From Chitinophagaceae bacterium (GTDB lineage: Bacteria > Bacteroidota > Bacteroidia > Chitinophagales > Chitinophagaceae): a stretch of 64,000 nt of DNA. Under the pieces are notes generated by a model. It was not told the DNA's origin. It worked only from the letters and a program-made list of their open reading frames with translations, and did no database searches. The DNA lies in contig CANFKC010000001.1 of assembly GCA_947447265.1 (NCBI GenBank), positions 124,001 to 188,000 of the forward strand, in the 5' to 3' direction. Each line of letters begins with the position of its first letter. The first letter of the stretch is position 1. Position numbers and translations under genes: made by a program. Below are positions 48,112 through 55,574 of this stretch, piece after piece.

Positions 48112-48768
48112 ATGGCTCTTAATAAAGAACAAATAGCAAAAAGAATTGCCCAGGAATTGCAGGATGGTTTCTATGTAAACCTTGGCATAGGCATACCTAC
48201 TTTGGTGGCTAATTATATACCTGCAGGCGTTAGCGTAGTGCTGCAAAGCGAAAATGGCCTGCTCGGCATGGGACCGTTCCCTTTTGAGGGCGATGAAGAT
48301 GCCGACCTTATTAACGCAGGCAAACAGACTATTACTACTCTTCCCGGATCATCGTTTTTTGATAGTGCCATGAGTTTTGGTATGATACGCGCCGGCAAAG
48401 TGCACCTGACTGTATTAGGTGCCATGGAAGTATCAGAAACCGGTGATATCGCTAACTGGAAGATACCGAACAAAATGGTGAAAGGCATGGGTGGCGCTAT
48501 GGACCTGGTTGCTGCGGCTAAAAACATTATTGTCGCCATGCAACACACTAACCCAAAGGGTGAAAGCAAGCTATTGGCGAAATGCTCTTTACCACTTACC
48601 GGTGTAGGATGCGTTAAAAAAGTAGTAACTGACCTTGGTGTATTTGATATTACTGCAGATGGTTTTATTTTAAGGGAATACGCGCCTGGCATATCTATTG
48701 ACGAGATAAAAGCAAAAACAGCCGGCAAGCTAGTCGTAGCCGCTGACGTAAAAGAAATAGCACTATAA
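48112..48768 (+). CDS. scoB: 3-oxoacid CoA-transferase subunit B
   Basis: 218 residues. Beta subunit carrying the catalytic glutamate, in [12 protein letters not shown] near residue 44 (the glutamate that forms the CoA thioester). [19 protein letters not shown] and [23 protein letters not shown] are family-typical, as is [12 protein letters not shown]. It forms the working enzyme with scoA directly upstream. Together they link acetoacetate or ketone-body and amino-acid breakdown to acetyl-CoA. Confidence 0.95.
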   Translation: MALNKEQIAKRIAQELQDGFYVNLGIGIPTLVANYIPAGVSVVLQSENGLLGMGPFPFEGDEDADLINAGKQTITTLPGSSFFDSAMSFGMIRAGKVHLTVLGAMEVSETGDIANWKIPNKMVKGMGGAMDLVAAAKNIIVAMQHTNPKGESKLLAKCSLPLTGVGCVKKVVTDLGVFDITADGFILREYAPGISIDEIKAKTAGKLVVAADVKEIAL

Positions 48769-48776
48769 TAATGGTG

Positions 48777-48815
48777 AATTGTAAATGGTAAATGGTTAAT
48801 TGCTTCTTGCAGGCA
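48777..48815. repeat. Short intergenic word array (AATGGTAAATGGTTAATT)
   Basis: Slipped AATGGTGAATTG/TAAATGG words directly after scoB. A second A/T dyad (TTTATAATTTAAAATTTATAA-like) stands just before arsC at about 49013-49033. Confidence 0.45.
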
Positions 48816-49041
48816 ACATCTTTACCATTTTACTTTTAGGGCAGAATAGCTAACACCTATTACCGTTTCAGCAACAAATTCCGGCACCGCGGCTTAACGT
48901 GGAGAAAGCAGAGGGCTCGCAGCAGGCGCAAAGCCAAAGCCGGTTCTGGCGCTAAACCTCTACTAATTCTCCCTACATTCTACCAGGTACAAATCACCAG
49001 GTATAAATCACCATTTATAATTTAAAATTTATAATTTACCA

Positions 49042-49383
49042 TTGATAAACGTTTACCATAACGGAGCTTGCAGTAAAAGTAATGGTGCCCTGGAACTATT
49101 ACAGGCAAAGGGCATTCCGCACGAGGTACGGTGGTACCTTATGGAACCGCTGAGTGTAGAGGAGCTATCCGCCCTGCTTATAAAACTTGGTATGCAACCT
49201 TCTCAACTGGTGCGCAAAGGAGAGCCAATTTATAAAGAGCGTTACGAGGGTAAATCCGTTACAGAAAACGAGTGGCTGCAAATACTAGCAGACAATCCCA
49301 CCCTAATAGAACGGCCAATAATAGAAAATGGGGGACAGGCCATAATCGCACGGCCACCTGAAAGGGTATTAGAAATGACCTAA
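49042..49383 (+). CDS. arsC: Arsenate reductase-family protein (ArsC type)
   Basis: 113 residues from a TTG at 49042; no in-frame ATG is near, and the family begins only a few residues before VYHNGACSKS. The catalytic cysteine is Cys10. ERPIIENGGQAIIARPPERVLEM carries the arginines that bind the oxyanion in glutaredoxin-dependent ArsC. It may reduce arsenate, though the family also includes members with no proven arsenate role. No arsR or arsenite pump is adjacent. It converges on the next gene with a 4-bp overlap of stops. Confidence 0.82.
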   Translation: MINVYHNGACSKSNGALELLQAKGIPHEVRWYLMEPLSVEELSALLIKLGMQPSQLVRKGEPIYKERYEGKSVTENEWLQILADNPTLIERPIIENGGQAIIARPPERVLEMT

Positions 49384-49988
49384 TTGATTCCGAAACCGAA
49401 GCCAATTGCCGCAATTAGTCCGCCCGGTTTAAGGAAATTATAGGCTTTTACGGTTGCGTCATTGATCGGGTCGCCATAAACCTGATTAAAAGTATTAGCG
49501 GTAAGTGCCTGCGACCAACCTAACATGAGAAAAAACTTGTTCTTTCCGGTCTGCCCCAGATTTGCGTAATAGTGCGTCGCGATGTAAAAATTAGTAACCG
49601 GGTGCAGATCAAGGGTGACCTGCTCGTTATTACCGTAAATAGTTGATGCGCTTGTCTGGAAATTGCTCAGTCCTAAATTATGTGTAACCCCTAAGCCAAT
49701 CGTCCACCCCTTGTGGCAGGGTTTAAAAAAATACTGGAAGCCGACATTCATTTTGTAGCCCCAGCTGCTAACACCAAAGCCGGCATCGACGCCAACCTGC
49801 TTAACAAACTCATATTCAGCACCTACAGCCAGCAAGCCATTACTGTTATTAAGACCCGTGCTGGTGGTAATAAACATAGTGGAGCATTTGCTGTCAGTAA
49901 CCACTTTTTTGTGATCCCCTTTCGCCTGTTGGCCATAAGTGGAAGCGACAATTAGAAAAAGGCATAAAGCCAGAGTAAACTTCTTCAT
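49380..49988 (-). CDS. Small exported protein, probable outer-membrane beta-barrel
   Basis: 202 residues from the ATG at 49988, where a signal peptide begins (FTLALCLFLIVASTYGQ). Upstream in-frame codons run into the 110-bp repeat and are unlikely to be used. The mature protein shows alternating hydrophobic and polar strands with aromatic ends (GVDAGFGVSSWGYKMNVGF, FYIATHYYANLG) and finishes GGLIAAIGFGFGIN, resembling small eight-stranded barrels. I recognise no specific family. It overlaps the arsC stop by 4 bp. Confidence 0.65.
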   Translation of the reverse strand: MKKFTLALCLFLIVASTYGQQAKGDHKKVVTDSKCSTMFITTSTGLNNSNGLLAVGAEYEFVKQVGVDAGFGVSSWGYKMNVGFQYFFKPCHKGWTIGLGVTHNLGLSNFQTSASTIYGNNEQVTLDLHPVTNFYIATHYYANLGQTGKNKFFLMLGWSQALTANTFNQVYGDPINDATVKAYNFLKPGGLIAAIGFGFGIN

Positions 49989-50061
49989 AAGCTGGTATTG
50001 TATTGTAAAAGTACGATGGCATAGCAAAAAAGCAAATTTTATTGTAATTTGTTGTGTGGGC

Positions 50062-50338
50062 TTACGGGCGTTACAAACGCCAATCCGTGGCATCCTCGTT
50101 GCAAACGAGGACGAGTGAACGAGTGAGAACGAGGTTATATATATGTGGCACACCTTGTAGTTCAACATATATTACGGGCGTTACAAACGCCAGTCCGTGG
50201 CATCCTCGTTGCAAACGAGGACGAGTGAACGAGTGAGAACGAGGTTATATATATGTGGCACACCTTGTAGTGCAACAAATATTACGGGCGTTACAAACGC
50301 CAGTCCGTGGCATCCTCGTTGCAAACGAGGACGAGTGA
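50062..50338. repeat. 110-bp tandem repeat, 2.5 copies, with paired hairpins
   Basis: Copies start at 50062, 50172 and 50282, an exact 110-bp period; the third stops after 57 bp. Copies 1 and 2 differ at about three positions and copy 3 matches copy 2 throughout. Each unit holds two perfect hairpins: GGCGTT-ACA-AACGCC and CCTCGTT-GCA-AACGAGG, then an ACGAGTGA direct repeat and a TATATATA stretch. No coding content is credible. It ends 95 bp before panD and begins 73 bp upstream of the leftward barrel gene. Confidence 0.92.
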
Positions 50339-50417
50339 GTCATCTTGCCTTAAATAGTTTTATTATTCATTTAACTAAGTTATTCCCTAATAACTTTACC
50401 CTTTTGGTTAAACCTTG

Positions 50418-50425
50418 TACATTTG
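50418..50425 (+). promoter_or_regulatory. -7 element for panD
   Basis: TACATTTG, 8 nt before the ATG at 50434, with a TTT about 20 nt further upstream. Confidence 0.55.
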
Positions 50426-50433
50426 CAGCCGCT

Positions 50434-50778
50434 ATGCAAATAGAAGTACTGAAATCTAAAATACACAGGGTAAAGATCACAGAATCTAACCTGAACTACA
50501 TAGGCAGTATTACCATTGATGAAGATCTGATGGATGCAGCCAATATGATTGAGAATGAAAAAGTACAGGTACTTGATATCAACAATGGTTCCCGTCTTGA
50601 AACATATATTATAAAAGGCACACGCGGTTCTGGTCAAATATGTATGAACGGGCCTGCAGCGCTGCTGGTTTCAGTTGGCGATACTGTTATTATTATCTCT
50701 TATGCCCGTATGGACTTTGAAGAGGCAAAGACTTTCAAGCCTGTGATCATATTTCCGAAAGAAGACAATAGTTTGTAA
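50434..50778 (+). CDS. panD: Aspartate 1-decarboxylase proenzyme
   Basis: 114 residues. Pyruvoyl-dependent decarboxylase that makes beta-alanine from aspartate for pantothenate and CoA. The self-cleavage site is Gly24-Ser25 in [26 protein letters not shown] at the start and [19 protein letters not shown] are diagnostic. The start at 50434 follows a -7 element; longer in-frame readings run back into the tandem repeat and are not credible. It is followed after 18 bp by a membrane protein gene and may be co-transcribed with it. Confidence 0.97.
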   Translation: MQIEVLKSKIHRVKITESNLNYIGSITIDEDLMDAANMIENEKVQVLDINNGSRLETYIIKGTRGSGQICMNGPAALLVSVGDTVIIISYARMDFEEAKTFKPVIIFPKEDNSL

Positions 50779-50796
50779 ATCCGTACCTTTACTGGA

Positions 50797-51801
50797 ATGA
50801 AGAAAGCCCTGGCCACAATACTAAAGTACGTAATTTTCCTTGGGCTGGGGATAGGTATTGGATGGTACATGCTATACAAGGTGCAGAAAGAGGGCAATCT
50901 TGATAAACTGCTGAATTCCATATACCAAAGCGTAAATCCCCCATGGTATCTTATTACCATATGCTTCGTGGGCTTCCTTTCGCACTATATACGGGCTATC
51001 CGCTGGCGGTATCTGCTCGAAACTATTGACCTGAGGCCAACCCTTACCAATACCATGTTCGCGGTAATGATAGGGTATGTTACCAACCTGATTCTGCCCC
51101 GTGCAGGCGAAGTTGCCAAATGTACTGTACTTGCCAAATACGAAGATATGCCTGCCCATAAAATGGTGGGCACTATTGTTGCAGAGCGTGCATTCGATGT
51201 GGTTTGCCTGCTTACCATAGCTTTAGTTACCTTTTTGCTGGAAATGGGCCGCATCAGCAGCTACATCTCTAAATTCATTGTCCCCTACCTGAAAGGCCTG
51301 GAAACCGTTATGACCATAGGCCTTATAGTGATAGCGGTAGTTATTGCAGGCACCATGTTGTGGTACCGGAAAAACAAAGACAGTAAAATAGGACTGCTGG
51401 CAAAAGAAATGACCCATGGCATACTATCCATAGTAAACATGAAAAAGAAGTGGGAATTCGTAATTCTCACCGTATTAATGTGGCTTATGTATACCCTGCA
51501 GATCTACCTTGGCCTGAAAAGCGTTGGCGCAAATCTTTCGCTTGTATCATCGATGGTTGTGCTGGTTTGGGGCAGTGTGGCATTAATATTTGTACCGGGT
51601 GGCATAGGGCTGTATCCGTGGCTTGTTTCGCAGATGCTGCAGGGCCCTTACCAGATAGACCAGATAACAGCTGACGCGTTTGGCTGGATTGCCTGGGCGG
51701 TACAAACCTGTGTTATTATAATACTTGGCGTCTTTTCGCTGCTATTCATTCATTCTTACAATAAAAAGCGAAATGCAAAAATTGCAGTGGATACAAAATA
51801 A
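50797..51801 (+). CDS. Lysylphosphatidylglycerol synthase TM-region / UPF0104-type membrane protein
   Basis: 334 residues with about eight transmembrane helices, first at residues 8-25. Family signals are HYIRAIRWRYLLETI near residue 65, VTNLILPRAGEVAKCTVLAKYEDMP near 89, GTIVAERAFDVVCLL and the late FVPGGIGLYPWLVSQML. The fold is that of the flippase half of MprF and of related lipid transporters, without the catalytic half. Substrate unknown. Its last 29 bp overlap rfaE2, implying coupled translation. Confidence 0.82.
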   Translation: MKKALATILKYVIFLGLGIGIGWYMLYKVQKEGNLDKLLNSIYQSVNPPWYLITICFVGFLSHYIRAIRWRYLLETIDLRPTLTNTMFAVMIGYVTNLILPRAGEVAKCTVLAKYEDMPAHKMVGTIVAERAFDVVCLLTIALVTFLLEMGRISSYISKFIVPYLKGLETVMTIGLIVIAVVIAGTMLWYRKNKDSKIGLLAKEMTHGILSIVNMKKKWEFVILTVLMWLMYTLQIYLGLKSVGANLSLVSSMVVLVWGSVALIFVPGGIGLYPWLVSQMLQGPYQIDQITADAFGWIAWAVQTCVIIILGVFSLLFIHSYNKKRNAKIAVDTK

Positions 51802-52264
51802 GATTTACAGCGGTGAAGCAATGCGCCAGCAGTGCAATGTGTGGCGGGCTTCCGGCAGAAAAATTGTATTTACCAATGGCTGCTTCGATATACTGCACCA
51901 TGGCCACCTTACTTTACTGGCAGAAGCAGCGGAATTTGGCAACAAACTGATACTGGCGCTCAATACTGACGCTTCCGTAAAACGACTGAAAGGGCCGGAG
52001 CGCCCGATAACCCATGAGCAGGACAGGGCTTTTCAGGCTGCTTCGCTGCTGTGTGTTGATGCCGTTTGCCTTTTTGATGAAGATACACCGGAAGCGCTGA
52101 TAAAAACCCTGAAACCCGACGTACTTGTAAAGGGCGGCGACTACACCATTGACACTATAGTGGGCGCTGACTTTGTGTTGGCAAATGGGGGCACAGTAGA
52201 GATCATACCATTCGTTCAGGGCTATTCCACTACCTCAATTATCGGCAAGATTAAAAAATTGTAA
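51773..52264 (+). CDS. rfaE2: D-glycero-beta-D-manno-heptose 1-phosphate adenylyltransferase
   Basis: 163 residues from the ATG at 51773. Nucleotidyltransferase that activates heptose-1-phosphate to ADP-heptose for LPS inner core. The HxGH-type motif is in FTNGCFDILHHGHLTLL; LNTDASVKRLKGPERPI, LKPDVLVKGGDYT and the end GYSTTSIIGKIKKL are family-typical. It is the free-standing equivalent of the C-terminal half of E. coli HldE; the kinase half is not in this window. The 29-bp overlap with the preceding membrane protein suggests one transcript. Confidence 0.94.
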   Translation: MQKLQWIQNKIYSGEAMRQQCNVWRASGRKIVFTNGCFDILHHGHLTLLAEAAEFGNKLILALNTDASVKRLKGPERPITHEQDRAFQAASLLCVDAVCLFDEDTPEALIKTLKPDVLVKGGDYTIDTIVGADFVLANGGTVEIIPFVQGYSTTSIIGKIKKL

Positions 52265-52313
52265 ATTATTCGGGCAAATACATAAGCAGCTACGTTTTCA
52301 GGATGTAAGAGGC

Positions 52314-52321
52314 TATTTTTG
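52314..52321 (+). promoter_or_regulatory. -7 element for ppk1-ppx
   Basis: TATTTTTG, 16 nt before the ppk1 ATG. Confidence 0.55.
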
Positions 52322-52337
52322 AAAACATTTCAAATTC

Positions 52338-54416
52338 ATGACCAATCACAACAAACACGTTATTGTAAGAGATTTAAGCTGGCTGGCATTTAACGCCCGG
52401 GTTCTACAGGAAGCGAAAGATACCAGTAATCATATACATGACCGCCTTCGCTTCTTAGGTATTTTTTCAAATAATCTCGATGAATTTTTCAGGGTGCGTG
52501 TGGCTGCATTAAGCAGGATGGTACTTTTGGGTAAAGAAGCTAAAATGCACCTGGAAGCCAATCCGGATAAAATATTGCGAAGGATACACCTCACCGTAAT
52601 TGAGCAGCAGGCTGAATTTGACCGTATTTTCCAGGATATTATTGCAGAACTGGGTAAGAATGGAGTTCATATAAAAAATGAAAAGCAACTCAGTAAGGTA
52701 CAGAAGGAATTTGTAAGAACTTACTTTGAACAAAAGGTACGCACGCAGGTTATCCCGTTGATGATAGAGACCATCCCGCAGATGCCTTTATTGCGCGATA
52801 AATCTATTTACCTGGCCTGTGTTTTGGGCAATAGCACTTCATCAATGCTGCAGCGCTACGCGCTTATTGAAATACCTACCAAGGTATTGCCGCGCTTTGT
52901 AATAATGCCCTCAGAAAAAGGCACTACCGATATTATTCTGCTGGAAGATATTATCAGGTTCAACATCCCTAATTTGTTCGCCCCATTTGGCTTTAACCAG
53001 TTTATGGGCTACATTATTAAAGTAACCCGCGACGCTGAACTTGATATTGATAATGATGTTAGCAACAACATACTTTCAGAGCTGGAAAAAGGTCTGAAGA
53101 ACCGCAAGAAGGGCCGTGCAACGCGATTTGTATATGACCGCACCATTGACCCTCCGCTGCTCAACTTCCTTACCAAGCGCCTTGGCCTGCTGAAAAAAGA
53201 CCACCAGATACCGGGCGGCAGAATACACAATTTCAAAGATTTTATTGATTTCCCAAAGACGATATTTAACGATATACCGGCACGGCCACAACCTTTTGTG
53301 CACCCGCTGCTGCGCCAGCCTCTGCTGATACTGGATGTACTGGAAAAGCGCGATGTAATGCTGCATTTCCCTTACCATTCGTTCGATTCTGTAATCGATC
53401 TGATAAGAGAAGCGGCAATTGACCCTAATGTGCTCAGCATTAAAATTACCTGCTACCGCCTGGCTAAAAATTCTAAGATAGTGAACGCGCTGATTAATGC
53501 CGTTCGTAATGGCAAGCAGGTGACTGTAGTGCTGGAACTCCGCGCCAGGTTTGATGAAGAAGCGAATATGCGCTGGAAAGAACACCTGGAAGAAGAAGGT
53601 GTGAACGTGGTACTGGGCATCCCTAACATGAAGGTGCATGCGAAAATATGCCTGATAAAGAAACGCACTTTCAATAAAATAAAGGAATACGGCTTTGTTT
53701 CAACAGGCAACCTGAATGAAAATACGGCAACCTATTATGGCGACCACTGCCTGCTTACTACTAACAAGAACATTATCGCAGATCTGAATAAGGTTTTCAA
53801 CTACCTGGAAAACCCGCTCAAAAAAACCGTGGTTTACAAGAACTGTAAAACATTATCGGTTGCGCCATTTAATATGCGCGCCGCCTTTTCAGCACTTATT
53901 GATAAGGAGATCCGCAACTACAAAAAAACAAAGAAAGGCAGCATCATTATTAAGCTTAACAGCCTTGTAGATAAAGAACTGATAGATAAATTATATGCCG
54001 CAGCTAAAGTTGGTGTTGATATAAAGCTGGTTATACGGGGTATCTGCTGCGCCTATACCCAACAAAAAGTATTCAAAGACCACATGCAGGCAATCAGCAT
54101 CATTGACGATAACCTGGAACACGCAAGGGTGTTCATTTTCGATAATAATGGAGCTCCGCAGGTATTCATATCTTCGGCAGACTGGATGATAAGAAACCTT
54201 GACCATCGTGTAGAGGTTGCCTGCCCCGTTTTTGACAAGGAAATACAGCAGGAATTGATGGAAATAATGAAGATACAGCTTGCCGAAAATGTAAAAGGTC
54301 GTATATTAGACAACGATCAGCACAATGAGTACGTGCAGCGGGCCGACAAAGCACCGGTTGTGCGTTCGCAGGAGGCTATTTATACATACTTACGCAATAA
54401 AAAATACGTAGATTGA
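52338..54416 (+). CDS. ppk1: Polyphosphate kinase 1
   Basis: 692 residues. Transfers the gamma phosphate of ATP to a growing polyphosphate chain. The PPK1 domain order is visible: N-terminal DLSWLAFNARVLQEA, middle domain FLGIFSNNLDEFFRVRVAA, then two phospholipase-D-like domains. The autophosphorylated histidine should be in MKVHAKICLI (about residue 435), and the second domain has FISSADWMIRNLDHRVEVACP. It overlaps ppx by 4 bp (TTGA), coupling synthesis and breakdown of polyphosphate in one operon. Confidence 0.97.
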   Translation: MTNHNKHVIVRDLSWLAFNARVLQEAKDTSNHIHDRLRFLGIFSNNLDEFFRVRVAALSRMVLLGKEAKMHLEANPDKILRRIHLTVIEQQAEFDRIFQDIIAELGKNGVHIKNEKQLSKVQKEFVRTYFEQKVRTQVIPLMIETIPQMPLLRDKSIYLACVLGNSTSSMLQRYALIEIPTKVLPRFVIMPSEKGTTDIILLEDIIRFNIPNLFAPFGFNQFMGYIIKVTRDAELDIDNDVSNNILSELEKGLKNRKKGRATRFVYDRTIDPPLLNFLTKRLGLLKKDHQIPGGRIHNFKDFIDFPKTIFNDIPARPQPFVHPLLRQPLLILDVLEKRDVMLHFPYHSFDSVIDLIREAAIDPNVLSIKITCYRLAKNSKIVNALINAVRNGKQVTVVLELRARFDEEANMRWKEHLEEEGVNVVLGIPNMKVHAKICLIKKRTFNKIKEYGFVSTGNLNENTATYYGDHCLLTTNKNIIADLNKVFNYLENPLKKTVVYKNCKTLSVAPFNMRAAFSALIDKEIRNYKKTKKGSIIIKLNSLVDKELIDKLYAAAKVGVDIKLVIRGICCAYTQQKVFKDHMQAISIIDDNLEHARVFIFDNNGAPQVFISSADWMIRNLDHRVEVACPVFDKEIQQELMEIMKIQLAENVKGRILDNDQHNEYVQRADKAPVVRSQEAIYTYLRNKKYVD

Positions 54417-55306
54417 TACTTGCAGCGATTGATATTGGTTCTAATGCCGCCAGGTTACTAATTTGTGAAACATCGGTGTACAAAGATGGGTCCGTCGATT
54501 TTACCAAACTTACCCTGCTGCGCATACCCCTTCGCTTAGGCTTTGATGTGTTTGATAACGGTTTTGTATCAGACGAAAAAAAGAAAAAACTTATTGAAAC
54601 CCTTAAGGCGTACAGGCTGCTCATGAACATTTATAATGTTGAAGCCTATAAAGCATGCGCCACTTCTGCTATGCGCGATGCCAGTAATGGCCCGCAGATA
54701 ATGCAGGAAATACTGGATGAAACAGGTTTCGAAATAAAAATAATAAGCGGTGTTGAAGAAGCCAACATACTCTACGAAACGCATATAGCCGATACCCTGG
54801 GTGAAAGCAAATCATACATGTATATTGATGTGGGCGGCGGCAGCACTGAAGTAACTTTATACGCGCAGGGTAAAACCATTTTTAAAGAATCGTTTAACGT
54901 AGGCACTATAAGGCTGCTGCACAATAAAGTGACCGATGAGCAGTGGGACCACGTAAAATGGTTCATTAAAACGCATACTAAAAATCACCAGCCGCTAGAA
55001 ACCATTGGTACCGGTGGTAACATTAACAAGATATTTTCCATTTCAAAACGCAAGGAAGGCAAGCCATTGCCGCTGGACCTGCTGAAAGACTATTACAAAG
55101 AACTGAGCTATACTACGCTTGAAGAGCGTAAGCACCTCTATCACCTGCGCGATGACCGTGCCGATGTTATTGTTCCCGCCTTGCAGGTATATATCTCTAT
55201 TATGCGGTGGGCGCAAAGCGACGAAATATATGTACCTAAAATAGGCCTGGCCGATGGCCTTGTAAAGATGCTTTATGAAGAGCTGACCACAGGCAAGGGA
55301 AAATAA
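54413..55306 (+). CDS. ppx: Exopolyphosphatase / guanosine pentaphosphatase (short Ppx/GppA)
   Basis: 297 residues from the TTG at 54413, needed for the family opening AAIDIGSNAARLLI and overlapping the ppk1 stop. Ppx/GppA ASKHA fold: phosphate loops DIGSNAAR and MYIDVGGGSTEVTL (about 134-147), with ATSAMRDASNG between. GTGGNINKI is the adenosine-like loop. It lacks the extra C-terminal HD-like domain of the long enzymes. It hydrolyses polyphosphate or pppGpp; the ppk1 neighbour favours polyphosphate. Confidence 0.93.
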   Translation: MILAAIDIGSNAARLLICETSVYKDGSVDFTKLTLLRIPLRLGFDVFDNGFVSDEKKKKLIETLKAYRLLMNIYNVEAYKACATSAMRDASNGPQIMQEILDETGFEIKIISGVEEANILYETHIADTLGESKSYMYIDVGGGSTEVTLYAQGKTIFKESFNVGTIRLLHNKVTDEQWDHVKWFIKTHTKNHQPLETIGTGGNINKIFSISKRKEGKPLPLDLLKDYYKELSYTTLEERKHLYHLRDDRADVIVPALQVYISIMRWAQSDEIYVPKIGLADGLVKMLYEELTTGKGK

Positions 55307-55521
55307 TGCCGCTTAGTATGACCAATTAACAATCTTGATGTTCCGATATTCCTGCAAGAGCGTGTTGTGAGGCTGCTTCACTGCGTCCGTAATGACTTGG
55401 TTTTTTAGTGGGCAGGGCCTTCGGCAAGTACAAATATCAATTTTTCGTAAGTCTGGGCATTTTTACTATCTTTATTTAGCCGAAATTTTCACTTTTAGTT
55501 TTTCCCTTGGGCGCATAACCG

Positions 55522-55529
55522 TATTTTTG
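55522..55529 (+). promoter_or_regulatory. -7 element for the LysM/glucosaminidase gene
   Basis: TATTTTTG, 45 nt before the ATG at 55575, with a GTTTTT stretch about 19 nt further upstream. Confidence 0.5.
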
Positions 55530-55574
55530 CATAAATTTTCAAAAAACGAAATTATTTTAATATAAATCAGCCCG

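Noticed and set aside
50054-50337. Two overlapping short frames in the 110-bp repeat, also reading into panD
   Set aside because: They translate the repeat itself ([10 protein letters not shown]-like). panD has a good start of normal length at 50434.
50062-50338. Possible CRISPR array
   Set aside because: The 110-bp units are contiguous and nearly identical with no unique spacers, and no cas gene is present.
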